Source: Scytonema sp. RU_4_4
GTDB lineage: Bacteria; Cyanobacteriota; Cyanobacteriia; Cyanobacteriales; Nostocaceae
Direction: 5' to 3'
Assembly: GCA_012031965.1 (NCBI GenBank)
Contig: JAAUSC010000004.1
Coordinates: forward strand, 18,973-82,972
DNA: 64,000 nt
Under the pieces are notes generated by a model. The model was not told the DNA's origin. It did not search any database and saw nothing but the letters and a program-made list of their open reading frames with translations. The translations under genes were made by a program, and so were the position numbers. Each line of letters begins with the position of its first letter. The first letter of the stretch is position 1. This document shows, one piece after another, positions 47,868 through 56,959 of the stretch.

Positions 47868-49417
47868 GATGCTAGTACCTCCGCTGCTCCAGTCGCATAG
47901 TGCATGATGTTTTCTTGGGTAATTTCTTTGCCAAGGCTACCGTCAAGTTCGCCTACCAGCCGCCCTTCTCGCATCACTAGGACGCGATCGCTCATCCCGA
48001 CAATCTCTGGTAGTTCGCTGGAAACCATCAGAATAGCAATACCTTGTGCTGCCAACTCGCTCATAATTCGGTAAATTTCGCTTTTGGCACCAATATCTAC
48101 ACCGCGTGTTGGCTCATCCAGCATCAAGACTATCGGCTTAATGGCTAGCCAACGCGCCAGCAGGAGCTTCTGCTGATTACCGCCTGAAAGATCCACCGCT
48201 CTGATTTCCAGGTTGGCAAGCCGGATCTGGAAGTTTTCAACCGCTTCCGTTGCAATCTTATTGACTGAACCCCAGTTAATAACGCCAGCCTTTGCATCCT
48301 GCTTGAGCCTGTTGAGAGCAATATTCTTACGGGAACTCATCTCCAGAAATAACCCCTGGTCTTTGCGGTCTTCTGGGACGTAGCCAATTCCAGCAGCAAT
48401 GGCATCACTGGGCGTATTAATATCCAGTTTTTTGCCATTCAAGAAGACTTCACCGCTTGCCTTAGAGTCAGCACCAAAAATCAGCCGGGATAGCTCGGTG
48501 CGTCCTGCACCAACCAGCCCTGCCAGTCCGAGAATTTCTCCAGCATGAAGTTCAAGGCTAGCTGGTTGAACCTTGCGTCCGTCGCTGATATTTCTGACGG
48601 ACAGCACCACTGGACCAAGATGCGTTTGTCGCTGATGTTCGTAAAAATCCTGCATGGGACGACCAACCATCATCTGCACCAATCGCTGTGGAGAAATTTC
48701 ATCCCGTGTGAGACTGCCAATATATTGACCATCGCGCAGCACGCTAATCCGGTCAGCTAGGGCATATATTTCTTCCATGCGGTGACTGATATAGATAATG
48801 GCAATGCCATCAGAGCGCAGTTTGCGAATGACTTCAAATAAGCGCTCAGTCTCGCGGTCGGATAGTGCTGCTGTTGGCTCATCCATGACCAGGATGCGGC
48901 TTTTATCCTTCAATGCGCGTGCAATTTCAACTTGTTGCTGTTCGGCGATCGACAAAGTGCCAACCACATCATTTGGTGCAAAGCTAGCGCCCAGGCTTTG
49001 GAGCACTTGCTGTGCTTCACGCTCCATACCTTGGCGGTCTAAAAACTGACCCCGCCGTAACTCGCTACCCATAAACATATTTCCGGTCACGGTTAAATTG
49101 GGTGCGACATTCAGTTCTTGATAAATGAGATTAATACCCGCCTGTCGCGCCGTACCCGGATCGGTAATTTTTAGGGGTTGACCATTGATGCGAATCTCGC
49201 CTTCATCGGCAATGTAAGCTCCTGCAAGAATCTTCATCAATGTGCTTTTGCCTGCTCCATTCTCGCCCATGAGGGCGTGAACCTCTCCCGGATAAATCGT
49301 GAGATTGACATTTTGGAGAGCAGGTACACCATGAAATCGTTTCGTAATCCCTTGCATTTCTAATACAGGGGTGGTGGTTGATGCATCAGGAAACCTGGTT
49401 TCAATATTTGTTGTCAT
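47864..49417 (-). CDS. Sugar ABC transporter ATP-binding protein, double (RbsA/FrtB-like)
   Basis: 517 residues containing two nucleotide-binding domains in tandem. Domain 1 has Walker [10 protein letters not shown], signature [15 protein letters not shown] and Walker [14 protein letters not shown]. Domain 2 has the degenerate Walker [11 protein letters not shown] typical of RbsA, signature [15 protein letters not shown] and Walker [15 protein letters not shown]. This one-protein dimer energises monosaccharide import. ATG 49417 (MTTNIETRF) is preferred to a start 33 bases upstream. It sits between the binding protein (gap 311 bp) and permease genes. Confidence 0.93.
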   Translation of the reverse strand: MTTNIETRFPDASTTTPVLEMQGITKRFHGVPALQNVNLTIYPGEVHALMGENGAGKSTLMKILAGAYIADEGEIRINGQPLKITDPGTARQAGINLIYQELNVAPNLTVTGNMFMGSELRRGQFLDRQGMEREAQQVLQSLGASFAPNDVVGTLSIAEQQQVEIARALKDKSRILVMDEPTAALSDRETERLFEVIRKLRSDGIAIIYISHRMEEIYALADRISVLRDGQYIGSLTRDEISPQRLVQMMVGRPMQDFYEHQRQTHLGPVVLSVRNISDGRKVQPASLELHAGEILGLAGLVGAGRTELSRLIFGADSKASGEVFLNGKKLDINTPSDAIAAGIGYVPEDRKDQGLFLEMSSRKNIALNRLKQDAKAGVINWGSVNKIATEAVENFQIRLANLEIRAVDLSGGNQQKLLLARWLAIKPIVLMLDEPTRGVDIGAKSEIYRIMSELAAQGIAILMVSSELPEIVGMSDRVLVMREGRLVGELDGSLGKEITQENIMHYATGAAEVLAS

Positions 49418-49728
49418 AAGTGGCTTGCAAAAACAATTTTCAATTCGCAATTGTGAGTGAGAAATGAATCAACTCCCACCTAGCTTGAAAAAGGGGTGTA
49501 AGGGTGTAAGGGTGTAGGGGTAAAGGGGAAAGACATTTTCATGGCAAGGTTTGTGGGATTTTTCCATGAATGGCTGACATGAAATTAAAGCCATCACAAA
49601 ATCATGTTTTAAAAACTGACCGCAGATGCTATATGCGTACATCTTAGGTATGTGCAAAGACTCTGCGAATGTACCAAAAGATTCACATTAGACAGACTTT
49701 GCAATTCTTAACTCACAATTTTTCTGAT
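49418..49728. other. Gap inside transport operon with short repeats
   Basis: 311 bp between binding-protein and ATPase genes. It holds a GGGTGTAAGGGTGTAAGGGTG run (49494-49530) on the plus strand. The gap is longer than usual for such an operon, so a separate promoter or an intrusion is possible. Confidence 0.5.
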
Positions 49729-50748
49729 TTACCAACCTTGGGAGGTGCTGACGTTGTCTCGCGTAATTAGCTTGACTGGAATCAGAATGTTGGGTGACTG
49801 AGGTTTTTTCCCATACAGGATGTCGTTGCCAACCTGAACCGCTTTTTGAGTCATCCCTCTGGGATTTTGAGTAGCTGTCGCAGCATATAGGCTGTCTTTG
49901 GACGCGATCGCTTTGATTGCTTCTGGCGCACCATCGACCCCAACAATGAAAAATTCATTGCGTCTAACCTGCCGAGCTGCCAAATCTACTCCAACACCAC
50001 TTGGATCGTTGATGGCAAAGACAGCATCAATTTTGGGAAAGGTTGTCAGTAGATCGCTCATGACCCTCAGCCCTCCATCCCGGCTCCCTTCTGCGTTCTG
50101 GTTTTTAGAGAGTATTTTTATATTGGGATATTTGGACAGTACTTTTTCGCAGCCATTAACTCGTTGGATCACCGAACTCACTGGAGGACCGTTAACAATT
50201 ACCATATTGCCTTTGCCCTTGAGGCGATCGGCAATATATTGGCAACTAACCTCTCCGGCTTGCACATTATCGGTGGTCACTGTAGCATCCACCTTTGCAT
50301 CAACAGCCGTATCTACCGCAATAACGACCCTACCTGCTTGCCTTGCTTTATCAACTGCTGGGCGAATTCCTTTACTGTCAGCAGCATTCAGGATAATGAC
50401 GTCAGTATTCGCAGCAACGAAATTTTCAATTTGGTTGAATTGCTGGTTCAGGTCATAGCCACTGGAAACCACAGTCACTTTGACATCATCACCCCCGATT
50501 TTCTTCGCTTCTTTCTCAGCCCCCTGTCCCATCAAGACGAAGAAAGGATTACTTAGATCACCAACAGTGACACCGACAGATCGTAATTTTGCATCCTGAT
50601 GACCATCCTTGCTCTGTGTACTTGTGTTGGTAGCAGTGTAAGTCGTGGTTTTGGTATCAGTATTGCTATTGGAAGAGGCATTTGTGCAGCCTACAAGAGT
50701 ACCACTGACGAGACATAATATGCCAGCAGCAATCGCAATTCTGTTCAC
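49729..50748 (-). CDS. Sugar ABC transporter substrate-binding lipoprotein (RbsB/FrtA-like)
   Basis: 339 residues. Signal with lipobox LVSGTLVGC (Cys about 21), a Ser/Thr/Asn linker, then a type I periplasmic binding fold: VGVTVGDLSNPFFVLMGQGAEKEAKKIG, DVIILNAADSKGIRPAVDKARQAGRVVIAVDT and AVFAINDPSGVGVDLAARQ. It binds a monosaccharide and delivers it to the permease. By order and regulator it resembles Nostoc FrtA for fructose, but ribose or another sugar cannot be excluded. First gene of the operon, divergent from the LacI-type regulator across 516 bp. Confidence 0.9.
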   Translation of the reverse strand: MNRIAIAAGILCLVSGTLVGCTNASSNSNTDTKTTTYTATNTSTQSKDGHQDAKLRSVGVTVGDLSNPFFVLMGQGAEKEAKKIGGDDVKVTVVSSGYDLNQQFNQIENFVAANTDVIILNAADSKGIRPAVDKARQAGRVVIAVDTAVDAKVDATVTTDNVQAGEVSCQYIADRLKGKGNMVIVNGPPVSSVIQRVNGCEKVLSKYPNIKILSKNQNAEGSRDGGLRVMSDLLTTFPKIDAVFAINDPSGVGVDLAARQVRRNEFFIVGVDGAPEAIKAIASKDSLYAATATQNPRGMTQKAVQVGNDILYGKKPQSPNILIPVKLITRDNVSTSQGW

Positions 50749-50870
50749 ATTAATCTATCTCCAACAACGCATTTGAATTTGAAAAAGCTCCGCAGAATAT
50801 AAATCTGCAAAGTTGTCAAAATCTAAGCTAGGTGTGAAAACTCCAGATATAACCTAGTCATTAAGAAGAA

Positions 50871-51125
50871 CTCAGTAGTCAGAACGGACTGCGTCCCGCT
50901 GCGCTAACAGAACTCAGAATGCATCCCCATAAATAAATTTAGGGGATTTAAACAAGGACGCCGTATTCGGAGTACTACGTATCGCACTACGTGCCGCTGC
51001 GAAGCGCGGAATACATCCTTGATTTTACTCCATGTTTCAAAACAGGGGCTTGTATCCTTTTACCATTTATTATTCTGACTACTGAGTTCTGTGTTCTGTT
51101 AGCGTAGCGGGGCGCAGCCCGTTCT
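50871..51125. repeat. Large imperfect inverted repeat between regulator and transporter genes
   Basis: The left arm (50871-50920, with AGAACGGACTGCGTCCCGCT and GCGCTAACAGAACTCAG) pairs with the right arm (51072-51125, reading CTGAGTTCTGTG ... AGCGGGGCGCAGCCCGTTCT) over more than 35 bases, enclosing about 150 bp without genes. The arm core recurs at about 28.38 kb. Confidence 0.75.
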
Positions 51126-51185
51126 TTCTTCGGTCACAGTAAAAATAAAGTTACCATCTGAAATAGATAAAAGACTGTATTGTTA

Positions 51186-51207
51186 TTTTTGCACACGTGT
51201 GCAAAAA
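51186..51207. promoter_or_regulatory. LacI-type operator 1
   Basis: Perfect 22-bp palindrome TTTTTGCACACGTGTGCAAA(AA), centred at 51196/51197 and about 68 bp before the regulator start. The even-length, CG-centred palindrome is typical for LacI-family regulators. Confidence 0.8.
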
Positions 51208-51229
51208 GCATATTAAGTTTTTTTTCTCG

Positions 51230-51245
51230 TTGCACACCTGTGCAT
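51230..51245. promoter_or_regulatory. LacI-type operator 2
   Basis: TTGCACACCTGTGCAT, one mismatch from operator 1's core, centred 41 bp (about four helical turns) from it and 20-35 bp before the regulator ATG. This suggests cooperative autoregulation. Confidence 0.75.
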
Positions 51246-51264
51246 TATTGAAGTAAGGTCATAA

Positions 51265-52353
51265 ATGAGCAAACGAAAAATTTCAATTTCAGATATTGCT
51301 CGAAAAGCAGGCGTTTCTCATACCACTGTTTCACGGGCTTTGCGAGATAGCCCTCTGATTAGCTCTAAAGTCCGAGAGGAAATTAAGCAACTGGCGCGGG
51401 AGATGAAATATGTACCCAATGGTATTGCTCAAAGTTTGCTTTCTTCACGCACCAATACCATTGGGGTAGTCGTCACTTCAATAGCAGATCCCTTTTTTGC
51501 TGAGGTCGTAGAAGGAATAGAACAGATAGCCAGATCGGCAGGTTTGAGTGTTTTGTTAAGTGCTTCACACCGAGATTTGGAGCAGGAAATAGCAGCTATT
51601 GATAATTTGCATCGTCGTAGAGTAGACGGTATGTTGGTAGCCGACTCGCGAATGAATAAACACCATACGAAGCAACGAGTGCAAATTGCTGTACCAACAG
51701 TTTTTATTAATGCCCAGGCTGAAGATCAACCGGAAATGTTTCACTCAGTAGCAATAGACGACTACTTAGGTGCTCGATTGGCTGTAGAGCATTTAGTCAA
51801 TCTTGGACACACCTGTATTGGTTACCTGGGTGTGGGCGATAAGCGAAGCTTGCTGCCAAAGGCAGATCGCAGCAAGTCAAACCAGCAGCGCCTGGAAGGA
51901 TATCGAATGGCTCTGAGTGAAGCTGGTTTACCACAAATGACTGATTGGATTGCAATTAATGATGAAGACAATGTAAGAAGCAGCGATGTTGCTACCGGTC
52001 AAAAGATGCTATCTAAGCTAGTCACTACTGGGGTAACTAGCATCTTTTGTTACAACGATATGGTAGCAGTTGGCGCTCTCCTCGCGAGCCGAGAACTAGG
52101 TATTTCGGTACCGCAAGATTTAAGTCTGGTCGGATTTGATGGTATTGCCTTGTCCGGTTACGTTACGCCGCCACTGACGACTGTCTCTCAGCCAATGTTG
52201 GAAATTGGTCGTTCTGCCATGCAAATGTTACTCGATTTATTAGAGGAAAAAACTGTAGAAAAGCGGGTTTTATCCCCTTTTCTCGTAAAGCGGGGTAGTA
52301 GTGCAGCATTCAAGAATAACCCACCAAGTCATTTTCAGGTAATAAGTGGCTGA
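51265..52353 (+). CDS. LacI family transcriptional regulator (FrtR-like)
   Basis: 362 residues. N-terminal LacI HTH (ISDIARKAGVSHTTVSRALR, followed by the hinge helix YVPNGIAQSL), then a periplasmic-binding-like effector domain (TIGVVVTSIADPFFAEVVEGIEQIARSAG, DGMLVADSR, FDGIALSGYVTPPLTTV). It is probably a repressor of the divergent sugar importer, released by the imported sugar. In Nostoc and Anabaena variabilis, FrtR plays that role for the fructose transporter. Both operators lie just before this gene and none was seen close to the transporter start, so autoregulation is the firmer inference. GTAAGGTC precedes ATG 51265. Confidence 0.9.
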   Translation: MSKRKISISDIARKAGVSHTTVSRALRDSPLISSKVREEIKQLAREMKYVPNGIAQSLLSSRTNTIGVVVTSIADPFFAEVVEGIEQIARSAGLSVLLSASHRDLEQEIAAIDNLHRRRVDGMLVADSRMNKHHTKQRVQIAVPTVFINAQAEDQPEMFHSVAIDDYLGARLAVEHLVNLGHTCIGYLGVGDKRSLLPKADRSKSNQQRLEGYRMALSEAGLPQMTDWIAINDEDNVRSSDVATGQKMLSKLVTTGVTSIFCYNDMVAVGALLASRELGISVPQDLSLVGFDGIALSGYVTPPLTTVSQPMLEIGRSAMQMLLDLLEEKTVEKRVLSPFLVKRGSSAAFKNNPPSHFQVISG

Positions 52354-52476
52354 GATGACCGCTATCAAATTTCTGCCATACATTAAACTTCATTGCGAAG
52401 TAAGAAGATAGGCAAAACAACATGATAAGTATTTGGTAATGTCAAGCAACAATCGGAAAAATTGAAGGAGAACACA

Positions 52477-52683
52477 GTGGTAACGGAATCAAATTCCTTA
52501 ATGAGCACAAATGCAGTGCGTGATGATTTTAGTGAATATGTTGCCCATCTACAGCTTCACATGGCTCTGCAAGCTCGCAATCTGGTTCCACCCCTGAAAC
52601 AGTCTTTGGAAGACAGCAGGGAGCAGTTACTCCATCAAACACAAGCCCATTTTGAAAAGCTAGTTTCTCGTAGAGCAATCTAG
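52477..52683 (+). CDS. Small hypothetical protein (68 aa)
   Basis: Not recognised. Reads VTESNSLMSTNAVRD then FSEYVAHLQLHMALQARNL and a helical Gln/Leu-rich end, with an amphipathic two-helix look. GTG 52477 has AAGGAG six bases upstream, an excellent ribosome site, so it is likely to be translated; the TTG at 52462 would place that site inside the gene. It stands alone between the regulator and GNAT genes. Confidence 0.6.
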   Translation: MVTESNSLMSTNAVRDDFSEYVAHLQLHMALQARNLVPPLKQSLEDSREQLLHQTQAHFEKLVSRRAI

Positions 52684-52880
52684 TTTCAATGAAAATTAAA
52701 TTAATGTTAAGACAAGGTAAAGTGTAAGCAGATTTTGTTAGGACAAGGCTAATGCTGTTCTCAGAAAATCTGCCTTTTCATCTGCTAGTTACGAAAATCA
52801 CCCTTTTGGCTCAATAGAAAGTAGCACAAAGCCGTTAAGATTATTGCAGCAGTTCCTTTGACACAGTTACTATAAGCTGA

Positions 52881-54140
52881 ATGGCGGCTCGAATGAAAAT
52901 GACTTCATTACTTCAGCGAAATCTTAGCGTTGTTATCCGACCAGTCCAATACCGGGACTTGGACGGAATTGAGCGCCTAACTCAAGAGTCATTCGCAGCC
53001 CAAACCCCCAAGGGAGCCTGTGATGCAACGCGGCAAATGCAATGGCTACGCCGCTGGTATGGATTACTTAAGTTTTTGAGTTGGTTTCCCAATCCACTAC
53101 GGTATCGTTTTTGTGCATACGTAGCAGAGCAAGGGCGTATGCTTTTGGGAATGATTCAAATATCACCGTTCAACCGCACCCATAGTACCTGGAGGGTTGA
53201 CCGCGTGATGGTAGAGCGTGCTATCGATAAGCAAGGAATTGGCTCGCAGCTTTTACGCTATTGCTTTGAATCAGTTTTGGAAGCTCGTACCTGGCTTCTA
53301 GAAGTCGATGTCAATGACAAAGATGCATTGGCGCTTTATCGGAAAAATGGGTTTCAGCGCCTAGCAGAAATGACATACTGGGAAATAGAACCAGAGTTAC
53401 TCCAAGAACTGGCGAAATCACAACCAGATTTACCCAATCTGCTGCCTGTGAGTAATGCTGATGCCCAACTGCTCTATCAACTTGATACGGCATCAATGCC
53501 ACCTTTGGTACGACAAGTCTTTGACCGTAACGCTGATGACTTTAAAACAAGTCTGTTTGGCACTTTAACAGAAGCAATCAAGCAGTGGGTGACGAAAATA
53601 GAAGTCGTGAGTGGTTACGTTTTTGAACCCCAACGCAAAGCAGCAATCGGCTATTTTCAGGTGCGACTAGATCGTAAAGGTCAACAGCCACATGTAGCAA
53701 CCTTGACAGTTAACCCAGCTTATACCTGGTTGTATCCAGAGTTACTATCTCAACTAGCTCGAATAGCACAGGATTTTCCTCCACAGGCTTTACAACTCAT
53801 CTCAGCAGACTATCACCCAGAAAGAGAAGAGTATTTGGAGAGGATGGGCGCAGGTCGCATAGAGCACACCCTAATGATGTCTCGCTCAGTGTGGCATAAG
53901 CTGCGGGAGTCAAAATTTGTCTCTCTAGAAGGAATTCAATTACCAGAAATGTTACAAGGTTTACAACCTGCACGTAAACCCATTCCTGGTGGTATGTCAT
54001 GGGTACAACAAGGACAGCCAGTGTCACCAGATAGAAAAGCACAACCCAATACGACAAAAGAAACTGTTGTATTTTCGCGCAATAACTGTAGCATGGAAGC
54101 ATCTAGTCAGCAAGAGTCGGCAGATGCACAGCAGGAGTAA
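52881..54140 (+). CDS. GNAT family N-acetyltransferase
   Basis: 419 residues. The first part (about 12-185) is a GNAT domain: VVIRPVQYRDLDGIERLTQESF, then the acetyl-CoA segment VMVERAIDKQGIGSQLLRYCFES and ALALYRKNGFQRLAEMTYWE. The second half (about 190-340) is related to a degenerate GNAT-like fold (AAIGYFQVRLDRKGQQPHVATLTVNPAY). A low-complexity tail rich in Gln, Ser and Pro ends the protein. The substrate is unknown. Starts at ATG 52881 or 52893 are equally plausible. Upstream of ruvX on the same strand, separated by repeats. Confidence 0.82.
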   Translation: MAARMKMTSLLQRNLSVVIRPVQYRDLDGIERLTQESFAAQTPKGACDATRQMQWLRRWYGLLKFLSWFPNPLRYRFCAYVAEQGRMLLGMIQISPFNRTHSTWRVDRVMVERAIDKQGIGSQLLRYCFESVLEARTWLLEVDVNDKDALALYRKNGFQRLAEMTYWEIEPELLQELAKSQPDLPNLLPVSNADAQLLYQLDTASMPPLVRQVFDRNADDFKTSLFGTLTEAIKQWVTKIEVVSGYVFEPQRKAAIGYFQVRLDRKGQQPHVATLTVNPAYTWLYPELLSQLARIAQDFPPQALQLISADYHPEREEYLERMGAGRIEHTLMMSRSVWHKLRESKFVSLEGIQLPEMLQGLQPARKPIPGGMSWVQQGQPVSPDRKAQPNTTKETVVFSRNNCSMEASSQQESADAQQE

Positions 54141-54300
54141 TTCGTAGTGGCTTTTGAACAAGGACACGGGGACAAGAAGACAAGAACAGAAGGAGACAAG
54201 GAGATAGAGGGACAATCTTTCCCCTTGTCCCCGACGCCCCTTGTCACCCCCTCCTCTTCTCATTCTCTTGCTGAGAAAAGCAATCACACGAGTTTGTTTC
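54141..54300. repeat. Purine-rich GGACAAG repeat block
   Basis: A run of GGACAAGAAGACAAG-type units, then its pyrimidine counterpart CCCCTTGTCC, immediately before ruvX. The same kind of sequence occurs at 6823-6900. Confidence 0.55.
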
Positions 54301-54304
54301 TGCT

Positions 54305-54739
54305 TTGGGATTAGATGTTGGGCGCAAACGTATTGGTGTGGCAGGGTGCGATCGCACTGGTTTGATCGCTACTGGTATCATGACCATAGAGCGTACATCA
54401 TTTGAGCGGGATGCAGATCAAATACAACAACTCGTCAATGAGCGCCAAGTGCAAGTTTTAGTTATTGGGTTACCTTATTCTATGGATGGTTCTTTAGGGT
54501 TTCAGGCTCGTCAAGTGCAGAAATTTGCGACAAAACTTGCCAAGGTTCTTAAATTGCCTCTAGAATACATTGATGAGCGATTAACCTCATTTCAGGCAGA
54601 GCAGATGCTCATCGCAGAGAATCGCTCGCCCTCGCGTCACAAACCATTAATTGACCGTAAAGCAGCATCTCTCATCTTACAACAATGGCTGGATACAAGG
54701 CGCTCTCGCTTAAAAACCACATTAATTTCTGCTGATTGA
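54305..54739 (+). CDS. ruvX: Holliday junction resolvase RuvX/YqgF
   Basis: 144-residue RNase H-fold nuclease acting on branched DNA (also proposed in rRNA maturation). Family motifs: LGLDVGRKRIGVAGCD at the N-terminus, VLVIGLPYSMDGSLGFQARQV, and EYIDERLTSFQAEQML. Acidic active-site residues appear in place. The frame opens only at TTG 54305; relatives begin a few residues earlier (ISALGLD), and the expected start position is occupied by GTT after an upstream stop at 54272, so the true start is doubtful or shortened by the repeat block upstream. Confidence 0.88.
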   Translation: MGLDVGRKRIGVAGCDRTGLIATGIMTIERTSFERDADQIQQLVNERQVQVLVIGLPYSMDGSLGFQARQVQKFATKLAKVLKLPLEYIDERLTSFQAEQMLIAENRSPSRHKPLIDRKAASLILQQWLDTRRSRLKTTLISAD

Positions 54740-54875
54740 TGCAAGCTTTTGACATGATATTCTAAAATTTATTAATCAGTTTTGTTTCTATTTGATTAAT
54801 AATATCTGTTGAAAGAAACGATCGCTGTTATTCTTAGTTGCTGGTAATTTTTAGTAAAAAATCAATATTTTGGCT

Positions 54876-55448
54876 ATGTTTTCCTCACACTTCCCAGAAG
54901 AAAATGATCAGACTCGTACTGGTTCTATCACTTTGACTGATGACAAAGGCAGAACCCTTGAATGTTACATTGAGCATTCACTCACTGTAGATGGTCAAGA
55001 ATACGTTTTACTCCTTCCTGTTGACTCACCAATAGAGATTTTTGCTTGGCAAGGTGATGAGGAAGAAGAAGAAGCCATTTTAGTGGAAGATGAAGCGATA
55101 ATTGACCAGATTTTTACTATTGCCCAGGCTGTTCTTTCTGAGCAAAATCTACTTTTGAAGCATACAGCTTATGCTCTGACTGTTGCAGGTGAGTTACCAC
55201 CTGTGGAAGAGTCAGAACTTTTTACCCTAGAGATTGAAGACGAAGGAGCAGATTTAGAGCCAGAGCAATTACAATTGCTATCGAGCTTCTACCACGAAGA
55301 ACAGGAGTATGCAATTTACACCCCCCTCGATCCACTGCTATTTTTTGCACGGATCTCTAAAACGGGTAAACCAGAATTGCTCTCCCCAGAAGAGTTTCGC
55401 CAAGTTCAACCACTGTTGGAAGAGCATTTGTTTAATGAAGTCGAGTAA
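54876..55448 (+). CDS. DUF3727 domain protein
   Basis: 190 residues, acidic. Opens with a DUF1292-like strand-rich part (GSITLTDDKGRTLECYIEHSLTVDGQEYVLLLP), followed by EEEEAILVEDEA and a second module with EEQEYAIYTPLDPLLFFARI. The combination is a conserved cyanobacterial/plastid protein that usually follows ruvX, as here. No enzymatic function is known. ATG 54876 is preferred to the TTG two codons upstream. A strong hairpin terminator follows at 55452. Confidence 0.8.
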   Translation: MFSSHFPEENDQTRTGSITLTDDKGRTLECYIEHSLTVDGQEYVLLLPVDSPIEIFAWQGDEEEEEAILVEDEAIIDQIFTIAQAVLSEQNLLLKHTAYALTVAGELPPVEESELFTLEIEDEGADLEPEQLQLLSSFYHEEQEYAIYTPLDPLLFFARISKTGKPELLSPEEFRQVQPLLEEHLFNEVE

Positions 55449-55451
55449 GGT

Positions 55452-55511
55452 AAAAATTCTTAATTAAAAAGTAGAAGAATCAAAAATTTTAATTTTTAAT
55501 TAAGAATTTTT
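55452..55511 (+). terminator. Strong hairpin after the DUF3727 gene
   Basis: Perfect 19-bp arms, AAAAATTCTTAATTAAAAA (55452-55470) and its complement (55493-55511), ending in TTTTT. AT-rich, likely bidirectional. Confidence 0.7.
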
Positions 55512-56114
55512 CGTGTTCATCTTTTACTTGGATGAATTCTTGGCAAAAATTTTGGCAGCGGTCATAGAACCTGGATGTGCTACCATTGACCTTTTTATAT
55601 AGTCATTAAATCCTTGCAAAAGTCAAATTTATGAAAATGAAACGACACATGAATACCGATGCACATAGAATAACCTATCTGTGTTAATCTGGAGGACACT
55701 GCTGTGCGGGGGTTCCCCCCCCCATTGTAGACGCCTGGAGGGCGGTGAGCCAGTCCGGTGGACGGGTTCAACACCCTAGAGGAACTGGTGAGAACTGGCT
55801 CTCCCGTTGGGCAAACCCTTAGAACTGCCCGCAATCTGTCGCCAGTGTCCGTTGTGCATCTCGTGTGGTTCTATAGCAGTCCTAAATGATTCATGAAATT
55901 CTCTGTTTCTTTTTTTGGCGCTCTATGCGCAGCAGGCGCACGCTACGCGAAGGCGTCTATGTCCTGCGGACACGCTCTTACAAGGCGGTTCGATAATTTT
56001 TACAACTCAAATAGGATTGCTATTAATATCCATTAATCATACTTTTGCAAGAAGTTCATTAGTCATGAGTTGGTTGCTCTTGACTCTTGACTCGTAAATC
56101 TCGACTCTTGATTT
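55512..56114. other. Gene-free stretch with repeats
   Basis: Holds palindromic fragments (GGGGTTCCCCCCCCC, 55714-55732), an ACTGGCTCTCCCGTTGGG block (55793-55810) that recurs inverted at about 56889-56906, and a dispersed repeat at 55915-55985. No RNA gene recognised. Confidence 0.5.
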
Positions 56115-56672
56115 ATGCAGTGGAACAATCTCCTAGAGCCTAACTTAATTTTAGAAGGTTCAGTATTGAACCTCACATCAGACATGATCCAACAATACGG
56201 GCTAGAAGGGCTGGTGTTGGATGTAGATGAAACATTAGTACCCATTAGAGTTGCGTCAGCTTCTCCAGAATTGCAACAGTGGGTAGAGCAAATGCGCCCA
56301 TTTGTCAAGTTGTGGTTGGTGAGTAATAACTTGAGTGAAACCCGAATTGGTGGAATAGCGCGATCGCTCAACTTACCTTACTTCCTAGGTGCTGCTAAGC
56401 CCTCACGACGTAAAATTCGAGAAGCACTCAAAGCGATGGATTTACCAGTACACCAGGTAGGGATGGTGGGAGATCGGTTATTTACTGATGTCTTAGCAGG
56501 TAATCGCTTAGGAATGTTTACCATTTTGGTAGATCCGATCATTCATCCAGATGTTGCTCTGCGTTCCCATCCGATACGCAACTTTGAAGTTTGGGTATCT
56601 GAAAGACTCGGAGCCTCGATGACTCCTAAAACAAAGAGAGTTACAAAAGTTGACAAATCATCAGGAAAGTAA
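56115..56672 (+). CDS. YqeG family HAD phosphatase
   Basis: 185-residue HAD IIIA-type phosphatase. Motif I is LDVDETLVP with nucleophile Asp and acid/base Asp; motif II VSNNLSET; motif III includes KPSRRKIREAL and motif IV GDRLFTDVLAGNRLGM. The YqeG group occurs in cyanobacteria, plastids (PGP phosphatase-like) and Firmicutes. By analogy it may dephosphorylate phosphatidylglycerophosphate, needed for thylakoid PG, but the substrate is not proven by sequence. The start lies at ATG 56115. Confidence 0.88.
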   Translation: MQWNNLLEPNLILEGSVLNLTSDMIQQYGLEGLVLDVDETLVPIRVASASPELQQWVEQMRPFVKLWLVSNNLSETRIGGIARSLNLPYFLGAAKPSRRKIREALKAMDLPVHQVGMVGDRLFTDVLAGNRLGMFTILVDPIIHPDVALRSHPIRNFEVWVSERLGASMTPKTKRVTKVDKSSGK

Positions 56673-56793
56673 ATCTAAAGAAAAAATAAAAAAAACTTTG
56701 TTTCAAAAAAAAATCTGCAATGATAATAAGTATAAATAACAAAGGGGTCAGCCAAAATAAAGACCCTAAACAATAACAAGTCAGTATAAAAAA

Positions 56794-56836
56794 GTGAAGC
56801 GTCAGCCTCAACATTATAGAGGATCTGGCGCTTCAC
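56794..56836 (+). terminator. Hairpin between yqeG and proB
   Basis: GTGAAGCGTCAG (56794-56805) and CTGGCGCTTCAC (56825-56836), one mismatch, in an A/T-rich context 120 bp after the yqeG-like stop. Confidence 0.5.
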
Positions 56837-56959
56837 AATTTAGTTCACTTGTCTCTAGTCTTATGTCATAAAACAAATGACGAATGACCCAACGGGAGAG
56901 CCAGTCGCCTCCGGAGGGAAAGCAATCATTCGCGCTGGCTCACTAATGACTCATGACTA

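Noticed and set aside
55670..55870. Possible structured RNA in a GC-rich intergenic block
   Set aside because: The block has palindromes and a GGTTCAAC string, but no tRNA, RNase P, 6S or SRP RNA pattern could be built; it looks like dispersed repeats.
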